64,000 nucleotides of DNA from Demequina zhanjiangensis (GTDB lineage: Bacteria; Actinomycetota; Actinomycetes; Actinomycetales; Demequinaceae): contig NZ_JAUHPV010000007.1 of NCBI RefSeq assembly GCF_030418315.1, positions 62,001 to 126,000 of the forward strand, read 5' to 3'. The notes under the pieces were generated by a model that worked only from the letters and a program-made list of their open reading frames with translations, ran no database searches and was not told the origin of the DNA. Positions 9,448-18,400 of the stretch are shown in pieces; the first letter of the stretch is position 1; every line of letters begins with the position of its first letter. Position numbers and translations under genes: made by a program.

Positions 9448-9933
9448 ATGAGCGCACTGCGCAAGGCGATCCAGTACCTCGGATTCGACGTGAGCGACCA
9501 CGAGGACTACGACTACGCCGAGGACGAGCTCGCCCCGGTGACGAACCTGCACGACGTGTCTGAGGCGCGCGAGCAGGCGGCGCGCCGCAGCGGCCCGCAG
9601 ACCGGCTCGGTGCGTGCCGCCCACCGCGAGCCGCGCCCCGTGTCGCCGCAGGACCTGCGACGCATCCAGACCATCAAGCCGCGCTCGTACAGCGACGCAC
9701 GCCTGATCGGCGAGGCCTTCCGCGAGGGCGTGCCGGTCATCATGAACCTCACCGAGATGTCCGACGCGGACGCGAAGCGTCTTGTCGACTTCTCCGCAGG
9801 CCTCTCCTTCGGCCTGCACGGTTCCATCGAGCGCGTGACCACGTCGGTGTTCCTCCTGTCGCCCGCCCACGTGGAGATCGGCATCGACGAGGAGCCGCAC
9901 GAGTCCCAGCAGACCTTCTACGACCAGGCCTGA
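9448..9933 (+). CDS. sepF: Cell division protein SepF
   Basis: Membrane-associated FtsZ anchor that replaces FtsA in actinobacteria. The 161-residue protein has an N-terminal amphipathic stretch (MSALRKAIQYLGF), an acidic and variable linker (residues 12-65), and the SepF beta-sandwich: IKPRSYSDARLIGEAFREG, PVIMNLTEMSDADAKRLVDF, SAGLSFGLHGSIERVT, SVFLLSPAHVEI. The GGGGAGAGGGG ribosome-binding site lies about 9 bases before the ATG. Confidence 0.96.
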   Translation: MSALRKAIQYLGFDVSDHEDYDYAEDELAPVTNLHDVSEAREQAARRSGPQTGSVRAAHREPRPVSPQDLRRIQTIKPRSYSDARLIGEAFREGVPVIMNLTEMSDADAKRLVDFSAGLSFGLHGSIERVTTSVFLLSPAHVEIGIDEEPHESQQTFYDQA

Positions 9934-9973
9934 CCCTGCGCCCAGCGGTGCAGGAACGGCTCCGGACGTCAGT

Positions 9974-9979
9974 TAGGCT
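9974..9979 (+). promoter_or_regulatory. -10 box TAGGCT, leaderless start of yggT
   Basis: TAGGCT is separated by exactly 6 bases from the GTG of yggT at 9986, so transcription would begin at or next to the start codon. No ribosome-binding site is present in the gap. The same geometry recurs across this window. Confidence 0.55.
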
Positions 9980-9985
9980 CGTCGC

Positions 9986-10285
9986 GTGAGCTTCGTCATC
10001 GGCCTGCTTCAGTTCGTCGTCTTCCTGTTCTTCCTGGCATTGCTGGCACGCGTCGTGCTGAGCTGGGTCCAGGTGCTGGCGCGCGACTGGCGCCCCTCAG
10101 GCATCAGCCTTGTCATCGTGGAATCCGTGTACAGCGTCACCGATCCGCCGATCCGTCTGCTGCGCTCGGTGATCCCGCCGCTGACGATCGGTCAGATCCG
10201 CTTCGACCTGGCCGTGATCATCCTGTTCTTCGTCGTCTACTTCCTGAATGCGCTCCTGGCGATGCTCGCCAGCGCGCTGGGGTAG
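9986..10285 (+). CDS. YggT family membrane protein
   Basis: 99-residue protein with two hydrophobic segments (residues 1-25 and about 72-97) flanking the YggT core RVVLSWVQVLARDW and TDPPIRLLRSVIPPL. YggT proteins sit between sepF and divIVA in many Gram-positives; one is linked to osmotic tolerance in E. coli, but the molecular role here is unknown. The GTG start is supported by the -10 box placed 6 bases upstream. Confidence 0.9.
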   Translation: MSFVIGLLQFVVFLFFLALLARVVLSWVQVLARDWRPSGISLVIVESVYSVTDPPIRLLRSVIPPLTIGQIRFDLAVIILFFVVYFLNALLAMLASALG

Positions 10286-10332
10286 AAGGGGGACGGCCTG
10301 CGCGCTCAAGTGCAGGCCGATACGTAAGTGAG

Positions 10333-10370
10333 TAGAGTGACTGAAACGACACGCCCGGTTTGTCCGGGCG
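10333..10370 (+). promoter_or_regulatory. divIVA promoter -10 and 5' UTR hairpin
   Basis: TAGAGT at 10333-10338 is a plausible -10 box. Downstream, CGCCCGG (10352-10358) pairs perfectly with CCGGGCG (10364-10370) around a 5-base TTTGT loop. The hairpin lies inside the predicted untranslated leader, 4 bases before GAGGTGG, the likely ribosome-binding site. It could tune translation or stabilise the mRNA. Confidence 0.4.
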
Positions 10371-10387
10371 CAGCGAGGTGGTGAGCA

Positions 10388-11872
10388 ATGGCTTTGCTGA
10401 CAGCAGAGGACGTGCTGAACAAGGCGTTCTCCAAGACCAAGTACCGCGAGGGCTTCGACCAGGACGAGGTCGACGACTTCCTCGACGAGGTGGCCCACAC
10501 CATCTCCGTCCTGACCGCGGAGCGTGACGACCTCGCTCAGCGGCTCGCGGCAGTGCAGGCCTCCGGAGGTGCGGTGGCTGCCGCGCCCGCCGGTCAGCCC
10601 GGTTCGCTTCTCGAGGCGGCCACCGATCCCAACCAGCCTGGCGGCACCGAGATGGTGGCCATGGCTCAGAAGCTGCAGGACGAGTACGTCAAGGCCGGCG
10701 AGGAGGAGCGCGACCGCATCATCGATGAGGCGCGTGCGAAGGCCGACGAGCTGATGCGTCACGCCGAGTCGGACGCCTCGACCCGCATGGACCAGCTCGC
10801 GCTTGAGCGCTCGTCCGTCGAGCGCAAGATCGACGACCTGCGCCGTTTCGAGCGCGACTACCGGGCGCGCCTCAAGACCTACCTCGAGAACCTCCTCGGA
10901 GACCTCGATCACGGAGCGGCGCCGTCAGGTGCGCCCGCGTCCGGCCCCGCGTTCCCGAGCACGGGCAGCATCGCCGCAGTCGCCGCTGCCGGTGGCCTCG
11001 AGGGCGCCGTCGGCGTCGGCGAGGACACGGTGCCGTACGAGGACGAGACCGAGGCTGAGGCAGAGGAGAGCGTCGAGGACACGCCGGTCGCCGACGAGGC
11101 GGCCGAGGTTCAGGAGGAGGAGCCGGTCGTGGAGGCCGAGCCCGAGCCCGAGCCCGTGGCTGCCGAGGACGCCGCGCCCGCCTGGTCGGCCGCGATGCCC
11201 ACGTTCCCGGCGGAGCCCGAGGTCGAGGCCGAGCCGGCGGGCGAGCCCGAGCCGGCGTCGGAGTTCGGCGCAGCGCCTTCGGAGTACACGCCCGCCGCGG
11301 CGGAGTACTCGCCCGCCGCGACCGACTTCGGTCAGTTCGAGCCGGCAGCCGAGACCCAGCCCGAGCCGGAGCCCGAGCCCGCAGCAGCGGAGCCTGAGCC
11401 GTTCCAGGCGTTCGAGCAGCCCGCTGAGCGTCCCGAGCAGCCCGCGCCCTACCAGCCGCGGATGTTCGCGGCGCCGGAGGAGCCCGTGGCGGCCTCGGAG
11501 AGCGAGCCTGAGTCCGCACCTGCAGCGGAGGAGGCGCCGTCCGCCCCCGCACGGCCGTCGCTGTTCTCGACCGCACCGCAGGTCGCCTCGCCGTACACGC
11601 CGCAGTTCAGCCCCGCACCGGAGGAGCAGTCCGCTCCGGAGCCCGAGGCACCTGCCTACACCGAGCCGCCCCGCTACGAGGCGCCCACGACGCAGGCGAC
11701 GCCCATGTGGGCGCCGACCACCTCGGCGGTGCCGCAGCAGCAGGAGCCGGCGCAGGGCTCGGCCCCGTCGGGTGAGAGCCCCGAGGCAGAGGACGAGGCG
11801 CAGCCCAAGTCGGACATCTACGACATCCGCTCGATCTTCGGCGATGTGACGCCGCGAGACGAGAACCGCTGA
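10388..11872 (+). CDS. divIVA: Polar growth protein DivIVA/Wag31, unusually long
   Basis: Coiled-coil protein that marks negatively curved membrane and, in actinobacteria, directs polar wall growth. The N-terminus carries the canonical DivIVA domain (LTAEDVLNKAFSKTKYREGF, DQDEVDDFLDEVAHTI), a Pro/Ala/Gly linker (about residues 55-78), and a second coiled coil (about 85-170) ending in RRFERDYRARLKTYLENLL. The remaining 300 or so residues are low-complexity Glu/Pro/Ala repeats, closing with a conserved-looking SDIYDIRSIFGDVTPRDENR. At 494 residues it is far longer than typical Wag31 (about 260). The tail is probably disordered and strongly acidic. Confidence 0.95.
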   Translation: MALLTAEDVLNKAFSKTKYREGFDQDEVDDFLDEVAHTISVLTAERDDLAQRLAAVQASGGAVAAAPAGQPGSLLEAATDPNQPGGTEMVAMAQKLQDEYVKAGEEERDRIIDEARAKADELMRHAESDASTRMDQLALERSSVERKIDDLRRFERDYRARLKTYLENLLGDLDHGAAPSGAPASGPAFPSTGSIAAVAAAGGLEGAVGVGEDTVPYEDETEAEAEESVEDTPVADEAAEVQEEEPVVEAEPEPEPVAAEDAAPAWSAAMPTFPAEPEVEAEPAGEPEPASEFGAAPSEYTPAAAEYSPAATDFGQFEPAAETQPEPEPEPAAAEPEPFQAFEQPAERPEQPAPYQPRMFAAPEEPVAASESEPESAPAAEEAPSAPARPSLFSTAPQVASPYTPQFSPAPEEQSAPEPEAPAYTEPPRYEAPTTQATPMWAPTTSAVPQQQEPAQGSAPSGESPEAEDEAQPKSDIYDIRSIFGDVTPRDENR

Positions 11873-11884
11873 CCGCACAGCGAT

Positions 11885-11920
11885 CGACAAGGGCCGGGCG
11901 AGTTCGCCCGGCCCTTGTCG
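11885..11920 (+). terminator. Strong hairpin after divIVA
   Basis: A perfect 17-bp stem, bases 11885-11901 with 11904-11920, closes around GT and begins 12 bases after the divIVA stop. There is no long T run, as is common in actinobacteria. It likely ends the dcw-divIVA transcript. Confidence 0.85.
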
Positions 11921-12053
11921 CGTCGGCGACGGCTGCGCCCCGAGGAGTGTTCGCCATGCGAGGATGTACGCCGACGGCTGACATGGCGCGTCGCGCTTTG
12001 CCTGAGACGCGAAACCGGACTACTCTCGCGTCACTACCGAGAAGAGGTGTGTC

Positions 12054-12506
12054 ATGACCAGCACGGATGTGACGATCATCGAGATCGATCCGGCGGACCT
12101 CAAGCCCGCCGCAGTGAAGTCGATGCCGGTGCGGGAGGGCGACGAGCCCTGGAAGATCTCGGAGCTGAGGGACATCGTCGTCCTTCTGAACGCCGACGTC
12201 GCCCGCCTGCTCGAGGAGTTCCGCGACACGGAGACCGAGCTCGACGACCTTCTGCACACCTCCGACGGCGCAGGTGACGATCAGGCCGACGCGGGCTCGA
12301 CCGCTCTCGAGCGCGAGCAGGAGATGTCGATCGTGAACAACACGCGCGACATGCTCGAGCAGAGCGTGGACGCGCTGCGTCGCGTGAAGGCCGGCACCTA
12401 CGGCGCCTGCCAGGTGTGCGGCAACGGCATCGGCAAGGCGCGCCTGCAGGCGTTCCCGCGTGCCACGCACTGCGTCGTCTGCAAGCAGCGCGAGGAGCGT
12501 CGTTGA
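12054..12506 (+). CDS. TraR/DksA-type zinc finger protein
   Basis: 150-residue protein with an acidic N-terminal half, a helical middle (LEREQEMSIVNNTRDMLEQS) and a C-terminal C4 zinc finger, CQVCGNG ... HCVVC, preceded by the family helix VDALRRVKAGTYGAC. This is the TraR/DksA fold; DksA modulates RNA polymerase in proteobacteria. The actinobacterial forms found just upstream of lspA, as here, are less well studied, and the catalytic DxxDxA tip of DksA is not evident. GAGAAGAGG serves as ribosome-binding site. A possible -10 is TACTCT near 12021. Confidence 0.85.
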   Translation: MTSTDVTIIEIDPADLKPAAVKSMPVREGDEPWKISELRDIVVLLNADVARLLEEFRDTETELDDLLHTSDGAGDDQADAGSTALEREQEMSIVNNTRDMLEQSVDALRRVKAGTYGACQVCGNGIGKARLQAFPRATHCVVCKQREERR

Positions 12507-13021
12507 GCTGGCGGCCAGCCTTCTGGCTGGCCGCTGTTCTCACGGTGGCCGTCGATCAGGCCACCAAGCAGTGGGCGCTGTCCGCGCTCGAGCCGGGTGT
12601 CGACCACCCTCTCGTCGGTGACCTGCTCTCCTGGAAGCTCGTCTTCAACTCCGGTGCCGCATTCTCGTTCGGCAACTCGACCACGTGGATCCTCACGATC
12701 GTCGCGCTCGCGATGACGATCGGCATCCTCTGGTACGGGCGCCGTGCGGCCGCGACGTGGTCTGCGGTGCTGCTGGGGCTCGGCCTCGGTGGCGCGATCG
12801 GCAACCTGATCGACCGCATGTTCCGTGAGCCGTCCTTCGGCCAGGGCCACGTGGTCGACTTCATCAACTACGCGGACTTCTTCATCGGGAACGTCGCGGA
12901 TATCGCGATCGTGGGCGCCGCCGTGTGGGCGGTCCTGGCGGGCCTGCGAGGCCACCACCTGCTCGCCCCGTCCTCCAAGCCGCACGATACGGTCGTTGAA
13001 GGGTCCTCCGACGGTGTCTGA
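12503..13021 (+). CDS. lspA: Lipoprotein signal peptidase LspA
   Basis: Aspartyl membrane protease that cleaves prolipoprotein signal peptides after lipidation. The 172 residues show four hydrophobic segments and the family blocks [25 protein letters not shown] and [20 protein letters not shown]; the catalytic Asp pair lies in NLIDR and NVADI. The TTG at 12503 overlaps the previous stop (TTGA) and follows GAGGAGC, so I prefer it to upstream codons. It would process the several lipoproteins encoded in this window. Confidence 0.95.
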   Translation: MSWRPAFWLAAVLTVAVDQATKQWALSALEPGVDHPLVGDLLSWKLVFNSGAAFSFGNSTTWILTIVALAMTIGILWYGRRAAATWSAVLLGLGLGGAIGNLIDRMFREPSFGQGHVVDFINYADFFIGNVADIAIVGAAVWAVLAGLRGHHLLAPSSKPHDTVVEGSSDGV

Positions 13022-13931
13022 CACCCGCTACCTGCCGGTGCCGGACGGCGTGGTGGGGGAGCGCGCCGACGCCGCCCTGTCGCGCATGCTCGGGCTCTCC
13101 CGCACCAAGGCTGCAGAGCTCCTCGAGTCCGGGGCAGCGATCCTTGACGGCCGGATCCTCGGCAAGTCGGATCGCCTGACCGACGGCGTGCTCGCGGTGA
13201 CGATCCCTGACGAGCGCGAGGCCGCGCCCGAGCCTGAGATCCCTGGCGGCCTCACGATCGTCTACGAGGACGAGGACCTGGTGGTCGTCGACAAGCCCGT
13301 CGGCGTCGCGGCGCACCCGTCGCCCGGCTGGACCGGGCCCACGGTGGTCGGCGCGCTCGCCTCGGCCGGGGTCACCCTCGCCGACGCCGGCCCCGCTGAG
13401 CGCAAGGGCATCGTCCACCGTCTGGACGTGGGCACCTCGGGCCTCATGGTGGTCGCCAAGTCGGTGACCGCCTACAGCAGCCTCAAGCGTGCCTTCAAGG
13501 AGCGCACCGTGGAGAAGATCTACCACGCGATCGCGCAGGGCCACCTCGATCCCACCTCCGGGACGATCGACGCGCCCATCGGCAGGCATCCCAGCTCGGA
13601 CTGGAAGTTCGCAGTCGTCGAGGGCGGCAAGCCGTCGGTGACGCACTACGAGGTGCTCGAGATGTTCCCCTCGGCCTCGCTGCTCGAGATCCACCTGGAG
13701 ACGGGCCGCACGCACCAGATCCGGGTGCACATGCAGGCGATGAGGCATCCGCTCGTCGGCGATCTCACCTATGGCGCCGATCCTGTGCTGGCCAAGCGGC
13801 TCGGGCTGTCCCGTCAGTGGCTGCACGCCCACGAGCTCGCATTCGAGCACCCCACGCGCGGCGGTGAGGTGCGTGTGTCCTCCGAGTACCCGGAGGATCT
13901 CGCGACGGCGCTGGAGCGTCTGCGTGGCTGA
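13014..13931 (+). CDS. RluD-family 23S rRNA pseudouridine synthase
   Basis: 305-residue RluA/RluD-type synthase. An N-terminal S4-like RNA-binding domain ([20 protein letters not shown]) leads to the catalytic domain with [19 protein letters not shown], in which the Asp after HRL is the catalytic residue. The C-terminal block [20 protein letters not shown] is also present. The GTG start overlaps lspA by 8 bases, and the lspA-rluD order is standard. The target uridines cannot be inferred from sequence alone. Confidence 0.93.
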   Translation: MSDTRYLPVPDGVVGERADAALSRMLGLSRTKAAELLESGAAILDGRILGKSDRLTDGVLAVTIPDEREAAPEPEIPGGLTIVYEDEDLVVVDKPVGVAAHPSPGWTGPTVVGALASAGVTLADAGPAERKGIVHRLDVGTSGLMVVAKSVTAYSSLKRAFKERTVEKIYHAIAQGHLDPTSGTIDAPIGRHPSSDWKFAVVEGGKPSVTHYEVLEMFPSASLLEIHLETGRTHQIRVHMQAMRHPLVGDLTYGADPVLAKRLGLSRQWLHAHELAFEHPTRGGEVRVSSEYPEDLATALERLRG

Positions 13932-14430
13932 GCTGCGCGTGCACACGGTGGAGAGCGCGGCGGATCTCGACAAGGCCATCGCGGTGCGCCTGCGCGTGTT
14001 CGTGGACGAGCAGGGCTTCGATGCCGACGGCGAGCGGGACGCGATCGACGACGATGCTCGGACCGTGCACGCGCTGTGCGTGGATATGGACGGCGCGGTG
14101 CTGGGTACTGCTCGTCTCGTGGCGCCGGGCAGCGACTCGTCGCACGGCGTGGACGGCGGGATCGGCGGGATGAGTGCGGACGCCCCGCACATCGGCCGCG
14201 TGGCGGTGGTCTCCGAGGCGCGAGGACGTGGCGTGGGGGTCGCGCTCATGGAGCTCCTGGAGGCCGTGGCGCTCGAGCGCTTCGGAGTGGACGGCACGGT
14301 GCGCGTGGAGGTCAGCGCCCAGCGGCAGGCGATGCCGTTCTATCTCCGCCTTGGCTACGTGCCCTTCGGCGATGCCTACCTCGACGAGCACGTCTGGCAT
14401 CAGGACGCCGTCAAGACGATCGGCGCCTGA
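13924..14430 (+). CDS. GNAT family N-acetyltransferase (YjcF/ElaA-like)
   Basis: 168-residue GNAT fold. The N-terminus [13 protein letters not shown] is the acceptor-side signature of the ElaA/YjcF subgroup. The acetyl-CoA loop is [20 protein letters not shown], followed by [20 protein letters not shown]. The GTG start overlaps the pseudouridine synthase stop by 8 bases, suggesting it ends the traR-lspA-rluD transcript. Substrate unknown. Confidence 0.87.
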   Translation: MAELRVHTVESAADLDKAIAVRLRVFVDEQGFDADGERDAIDDDARTVHALCVDMDGAVLGTARLVAPGSDSSHGVDGGIGGMSADAPHIGRVAVVSEARGRGVGVALMELLEAVALERFGVDGTVRVEVSAQRQAMPFYLRLGYVPFGDAYLDEHVWHQDAVKTIGA

Positions 14431-14437
14431 CGATCCC

Positions 14438-15418
14438 TCAGCCGTCCTGAGGCGTGAGCCTGGTCAGCCAGTCGAGGGCGTGCTCGGAGATCTGCTCCTG
14501 CGCCTCCTCGTCGGTGATCTGGGAGGCGCCGTCGCCGGGCTGGTTGCCGTAGGAGCCGAACTGGGCGTGATTGCCGCCCTGGATCACCACGAACGAGGTG
14601 GTGCCCGGGAGGTCGTCCACCGAGGCCATGATCGAGTCCGGCGTCGCGAGCCCGTCCTCCGAACCGGAGATCGACAGGACTGAACCCGAGTAGTCGCTCA
14701 TGTCGCCCGCGGGGTAGGACGCGAAGAGGAGCAGCCCCAGGCCCGTCGCCTCGGTGCCGTTCGCGAGCATCAGGCTCTCTCCGCCGTCGGCCACGGCCTC
14801 CGCCTCCAGTGCCGCGACCGTGCCGCCCAGGGAGTGGCCGCCGATCGCCCACTGGGTGGCCTCCACTCCGGAGCCGACGGCCAGCGAGTAGCCGTTCGTG
14901 GCGAGGAACGCGATGCCGAGCGGCTGCTTCACGATGACGACGGGGTGGCCCGCCTCGGCGAGCGGCCGCAGCACTGCGGCGTAGGCGCGCGGGTCGACGC
15001 GCGCGCCGGGCTGGAAGACGAGCCCCACGTCGGACGTCTCGCCCGTGGGCGTGAAGGTGATGAGGGTGGAGGACTCCTCGACGGCGACCAGGGGGTTGGA
15101 CCGCATGGCGTCGAGCGCGGGCTCGTCGGCCGAGAATGGGCACAGCCATGCGATCAGGAAGATCCAGCCTGCTCCGGCGACCGCGCCGAGGATGCGGATC
15201 GCCCGCCGCCAACCCGCGCGGCCGCGACGGCTCAGCAGAGACCAGATCCCGACCGTGAGGGCGCCCCCGACGGTGATCGCGAGCAGCACGGCGTAGGCAG
15301 GGTGGCTGTGGAGGATCCCACCGCTCTCCGTGAGGAGCACCCACCCCACGACCATGAGCGCGGCGACCGCGAGCGCCCGCTCGATCCAGACGAGCCAGGT
15401 GGGAGTGGTGTCGTTCAT
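14438..15418 (-). CDS. Membrane-anchored alpha/beta hydrolase
   Basis: 326 residues on the reverse strand. Three hydrophobic helices occupy the first 110 residues, then an alpha/beta hydrolase domain faces outward. The nucleophile elbow GGHSLGG (Ser) is followed by SISGSEDGLATPDS, where the acid is expected, and by GGNHAQFG, the catalytic His region. An N-terminal oxyanion segment may be VFQPGARVDPRAYA. The fold resembles dienelactone-hydrolase-like or lipase-like families. Good ribosome-binding site GAGGAGCG before the ATG. It converges on the GNAT gene with a 7-base gap. Confidence 0.85.
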   Translation of the reverse strand: MNDTTPTWLVWIERALAVAALMVVGWVLLTESGGILHSHPAYAVLLAITVGGALTVGIWSLLSRRGRAGWRRAIRILGAVAGAGWIFLIAWLCPFSADEPALDAMRSNPLVAVEESSTLITFTPTGETSDVGLVFQPGARVDPRAYAAVLRPLAEAGHPVVIVKQPLGIAFLATNGYSLAVGSGVEATQWAIGGHSLGGTVAALEAEAVADGGESLMLANGTEATGLGLLLFASYPAGDMSDYSGSVLSISGSEDGLATPDSIMASVDDLPGTTSFVVIQGGNHAQFGSYGNQPGDGASQITDEEAQEQISEHALDWLTRLTPQDG

Positions 15419-15479
15419 GTCGCTCCTCGATGCGTGGCCGGCGGCGGGGGACGCGGCGAACGGCCTGATGGTTCAGACG

Positions 15480-18400
15480 CTAGCGGATCTCGGCAAGCGC
15501 CTTGCGGATGCGCTTGTCAGACACGGGGCCGTCCGTGCCGAGCTGCTGGGCGAAGAGTGAGACCCGGTACTCCTCGAGCATCCACCGGACCTCGTCGAGC
15601 CGTGCCGTCCTCTCGGGGTCGGGGCGCCCTGACTCCACCGCCGTGCGCACGCTCTGGTACTCGTCCCCGATCTCGCGCACCTTCCAGGCGAGCTCGGTGT
15701 CCCGGGCCGACGCACCGGCCGCCTTCTCGAGCCGGACCTTGGCCGCCTTGAGGTAGCGGGTGAGATGTCGCAGGCGCTCGGGCGGGGTGCGGCGCAGGAA
15801 GCCGTCGGAGACGAGCTCGGCGGACTGTGCGCGCAGCTCTGACAGGACCCCGAGCAGCGCCATCGAGGTGGAGGCGCGTACGGCGGAGTCGAGGTCGCGG
15901 GCGGCCTGCAGCACGGGGAGGGTCCTGGCGACGATCGCGTGGACCTCGTCCTCGAGCCGTTCCCGCAGGAGCGTGCGGGCCTTCGCGTAGGTGTCGGCGC
16001 CGGTGACCTGCGCGGCGTCGATGCCAGTGTCGGCGCCGCGAGTCGTGAGCGCGGTGACGGCGGCGAGCTGCAGGTCGTCGACGAGCGCGTCGGTCGAGCG
16101 GTAGGGCGCGGAGGCGAGCAGGAGCGATTCCTGCGAGTTCCAGCGTGACGTGACGCGCGCCGTCTGCAGCCCGATGTCGTTGACGAGCAGGCGACGGATG
16201 CCCGCCGGGTGCGCAGCGTCGCGTGCGGCCGCGTCGGGCAGGATCCGGAGCGACGCCGTGCGGCCCTTCTCCGCCACGATCGCGGGATACCCGCGCACGG
16301 CGACTCCGCCCACGACACCCTCGACGTGGTCGGGAAGCGTGCCTCCGGGGAGCGTCGGCCACGCGGTGAGGCCCTCCTGCTCGGGCAGGGTGGTCGGCAC
16401 GGCCGGCGTGAGGTCCGCGGGGCTCGGCTTCGATGGCTGCCCGCCCTTGCGGTCCCGGGACGACGGGCGGGGCTGGGCGACTGCGCGTCGGACGGCGGCC
16501 TCGGTCTTGGGTGCGAGCTCGCGCTGGAGGGCGATCAGGTCCGTGGACGAGGACACCGTGCGCTTGCCCTCGACGGCTTCGAAGGTGACCCGCAGATGTG
16601 ACGGAAGACGACCGTCGACCTCGAGCCACGCGTCGTCGGGGATGTCGACGTCCTTGGTCGCCTTGATCGCGCGGGTGAACGCGTCGCGGAAGGACTCGGC
16701 CATGTCCCCGGCGCGCGCCATGTCCTCCCATGCGGGGGTCTCGCGCCGGAGCCAGGCGACGACGTCGCGTGCGGTGTCGGGCGCGGGCACGAGCCTCCGG
16801 CGGATCGCCTTGGGCAGGGCGCGTACCGTCTCGGTCGCCAGCTCGTCGAGCAGTCCAGGCACGAGCCAGTCGAAGCCGTCGGGGACCACGCGGGGGAGGA
16901 GGGTGAGCGGGATGCGCACCGTGACGCCGTCGTGCAGGGCTCCGGGTTCGAACGCGTACTGGAGCGGCAGTGCCAGTTCGCCCTGGGGCCACGAGTCGGG
17001 GAACTGGTCGGGGTCCACGTCGGCCTCGGGCGGGAGCAGGTCCTCGCGGCGCAGCGTGAGCAGGTCAGGGGTGGCGCGGGAGGCGTCCTTCCACCAGCGG
17101 TCGAAGTGCCTGGCGCTCACGACCGAGTCGGGGATGCGCTCGTCGTAGAAGTCGAAGAGGGTCTCGTCGTCCGCGATCAGGCCGCGCGTGCGGGAGCGTG
17201 CCTCGACGTCGGCGAGCTCATCGAGCAGGCGCTGGTTGTCCTTCCAGAAGCGGTGGTGCGTGGTCCACTCGCCCTGCACGAGCGCGTGCCGCACGAACAT
17301 CTCGCGTGCCTCGGCGGGGCGGATGCGCCCCCAGAGGATCGTGCGGTCGGAGATGATCGGCACGCCGTACAGCAGCACCTTCTCGTGCGCCATCGCGGCG
17401 CCCTGCTTGGTGGACCAGTGCGGGTCGGAGTAGGTGTGCTTGGCGAGCTCGCCCGCGAGCTCCTCGGCCCATTCGGGCTTGATGCTCGCGACGTCGCGCG
17501 CCCACAGCCGGTTCGTCTCGACGATCTCGGCCGCCATCACGAACTCGGGCGGCTTCTTGGACAGCGGCGAGCCGGGGTTGATGGCGAACCGGACCCCGCG
17601 CGAGCCCAGATACTCGTTCGATGCGCGCTTGCGGGCCTTGCGGATCGCCGCCTGCCGCTTGTCCCCGGTGAGGTGGGTGAAGTCCGAGGCCTTGACGTCG
17701 ATCGTCTCCTGCATGCCGATCTGGGACAGCAGACCGGCGAGCACCGAGCGGTGGATCGCCTCCTCGTTCCAGAGGTGGCGGAGGGCGCCGGTGGCCTTCT
17801 CGTCACCGTCGACGGTGACGCGCTTGGGCTTGCCCGACTGCATCTGGATGCCGAGCGGCTTGGCGGCCTCGCGGATCTGCTGGACCACGTCCTGCCACTC
17901 GCGCACGCGCAGGTAGTGGAGGTGCTCGGCCTTGACCAGGCGACGGAACGCGCTGCCGGACAGCTCGCGTCGGCGCTCGCGGAGGTGCTCCCACAGATTC
18001 AGGTAGGAGAGCAGGTCCGACGAGGGGTCGGCGAAGCGCCGGTGCATCAGGTCGGCGGCCTCGCGGTTCTCGCTCGGGCGCTCGCGAGGGTCCTGGATGG
18101 ACATCGCCGCGGCGATCACTGCGACCTCGTGCGCGACGCCGTGCTTCGCGGCCTCCACGATCATGCGGGCCTGGCGCGGGTCCATGGGCAGGCGTGCGAG
18201 CGCGCGGCCCACGTCGGTGAGCCGGGTGCCGCCGTCGCGCTGAGTGATGGCGCCCAGCTCCGCGAGCAGGTTCATGCCGTCCCGGATGGCGCGGGTGTCC
18301 GGCGGCTCGACGAAGGGGAACGACGCCATGTCCTCCGGAGAGGCCACCACACCGACGCTGATCATCTGGAGCAGGACGGACGCGAGCGACGTGCGCAGGA

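Noticed and set aside
12054..12506. True DksA as a ppGpp co-factor.
   Set aside because: The zinc finger fits, but the acidic coiled-coil tip typical of DksA is not evident, so only the TraR/DksA family is claimed.
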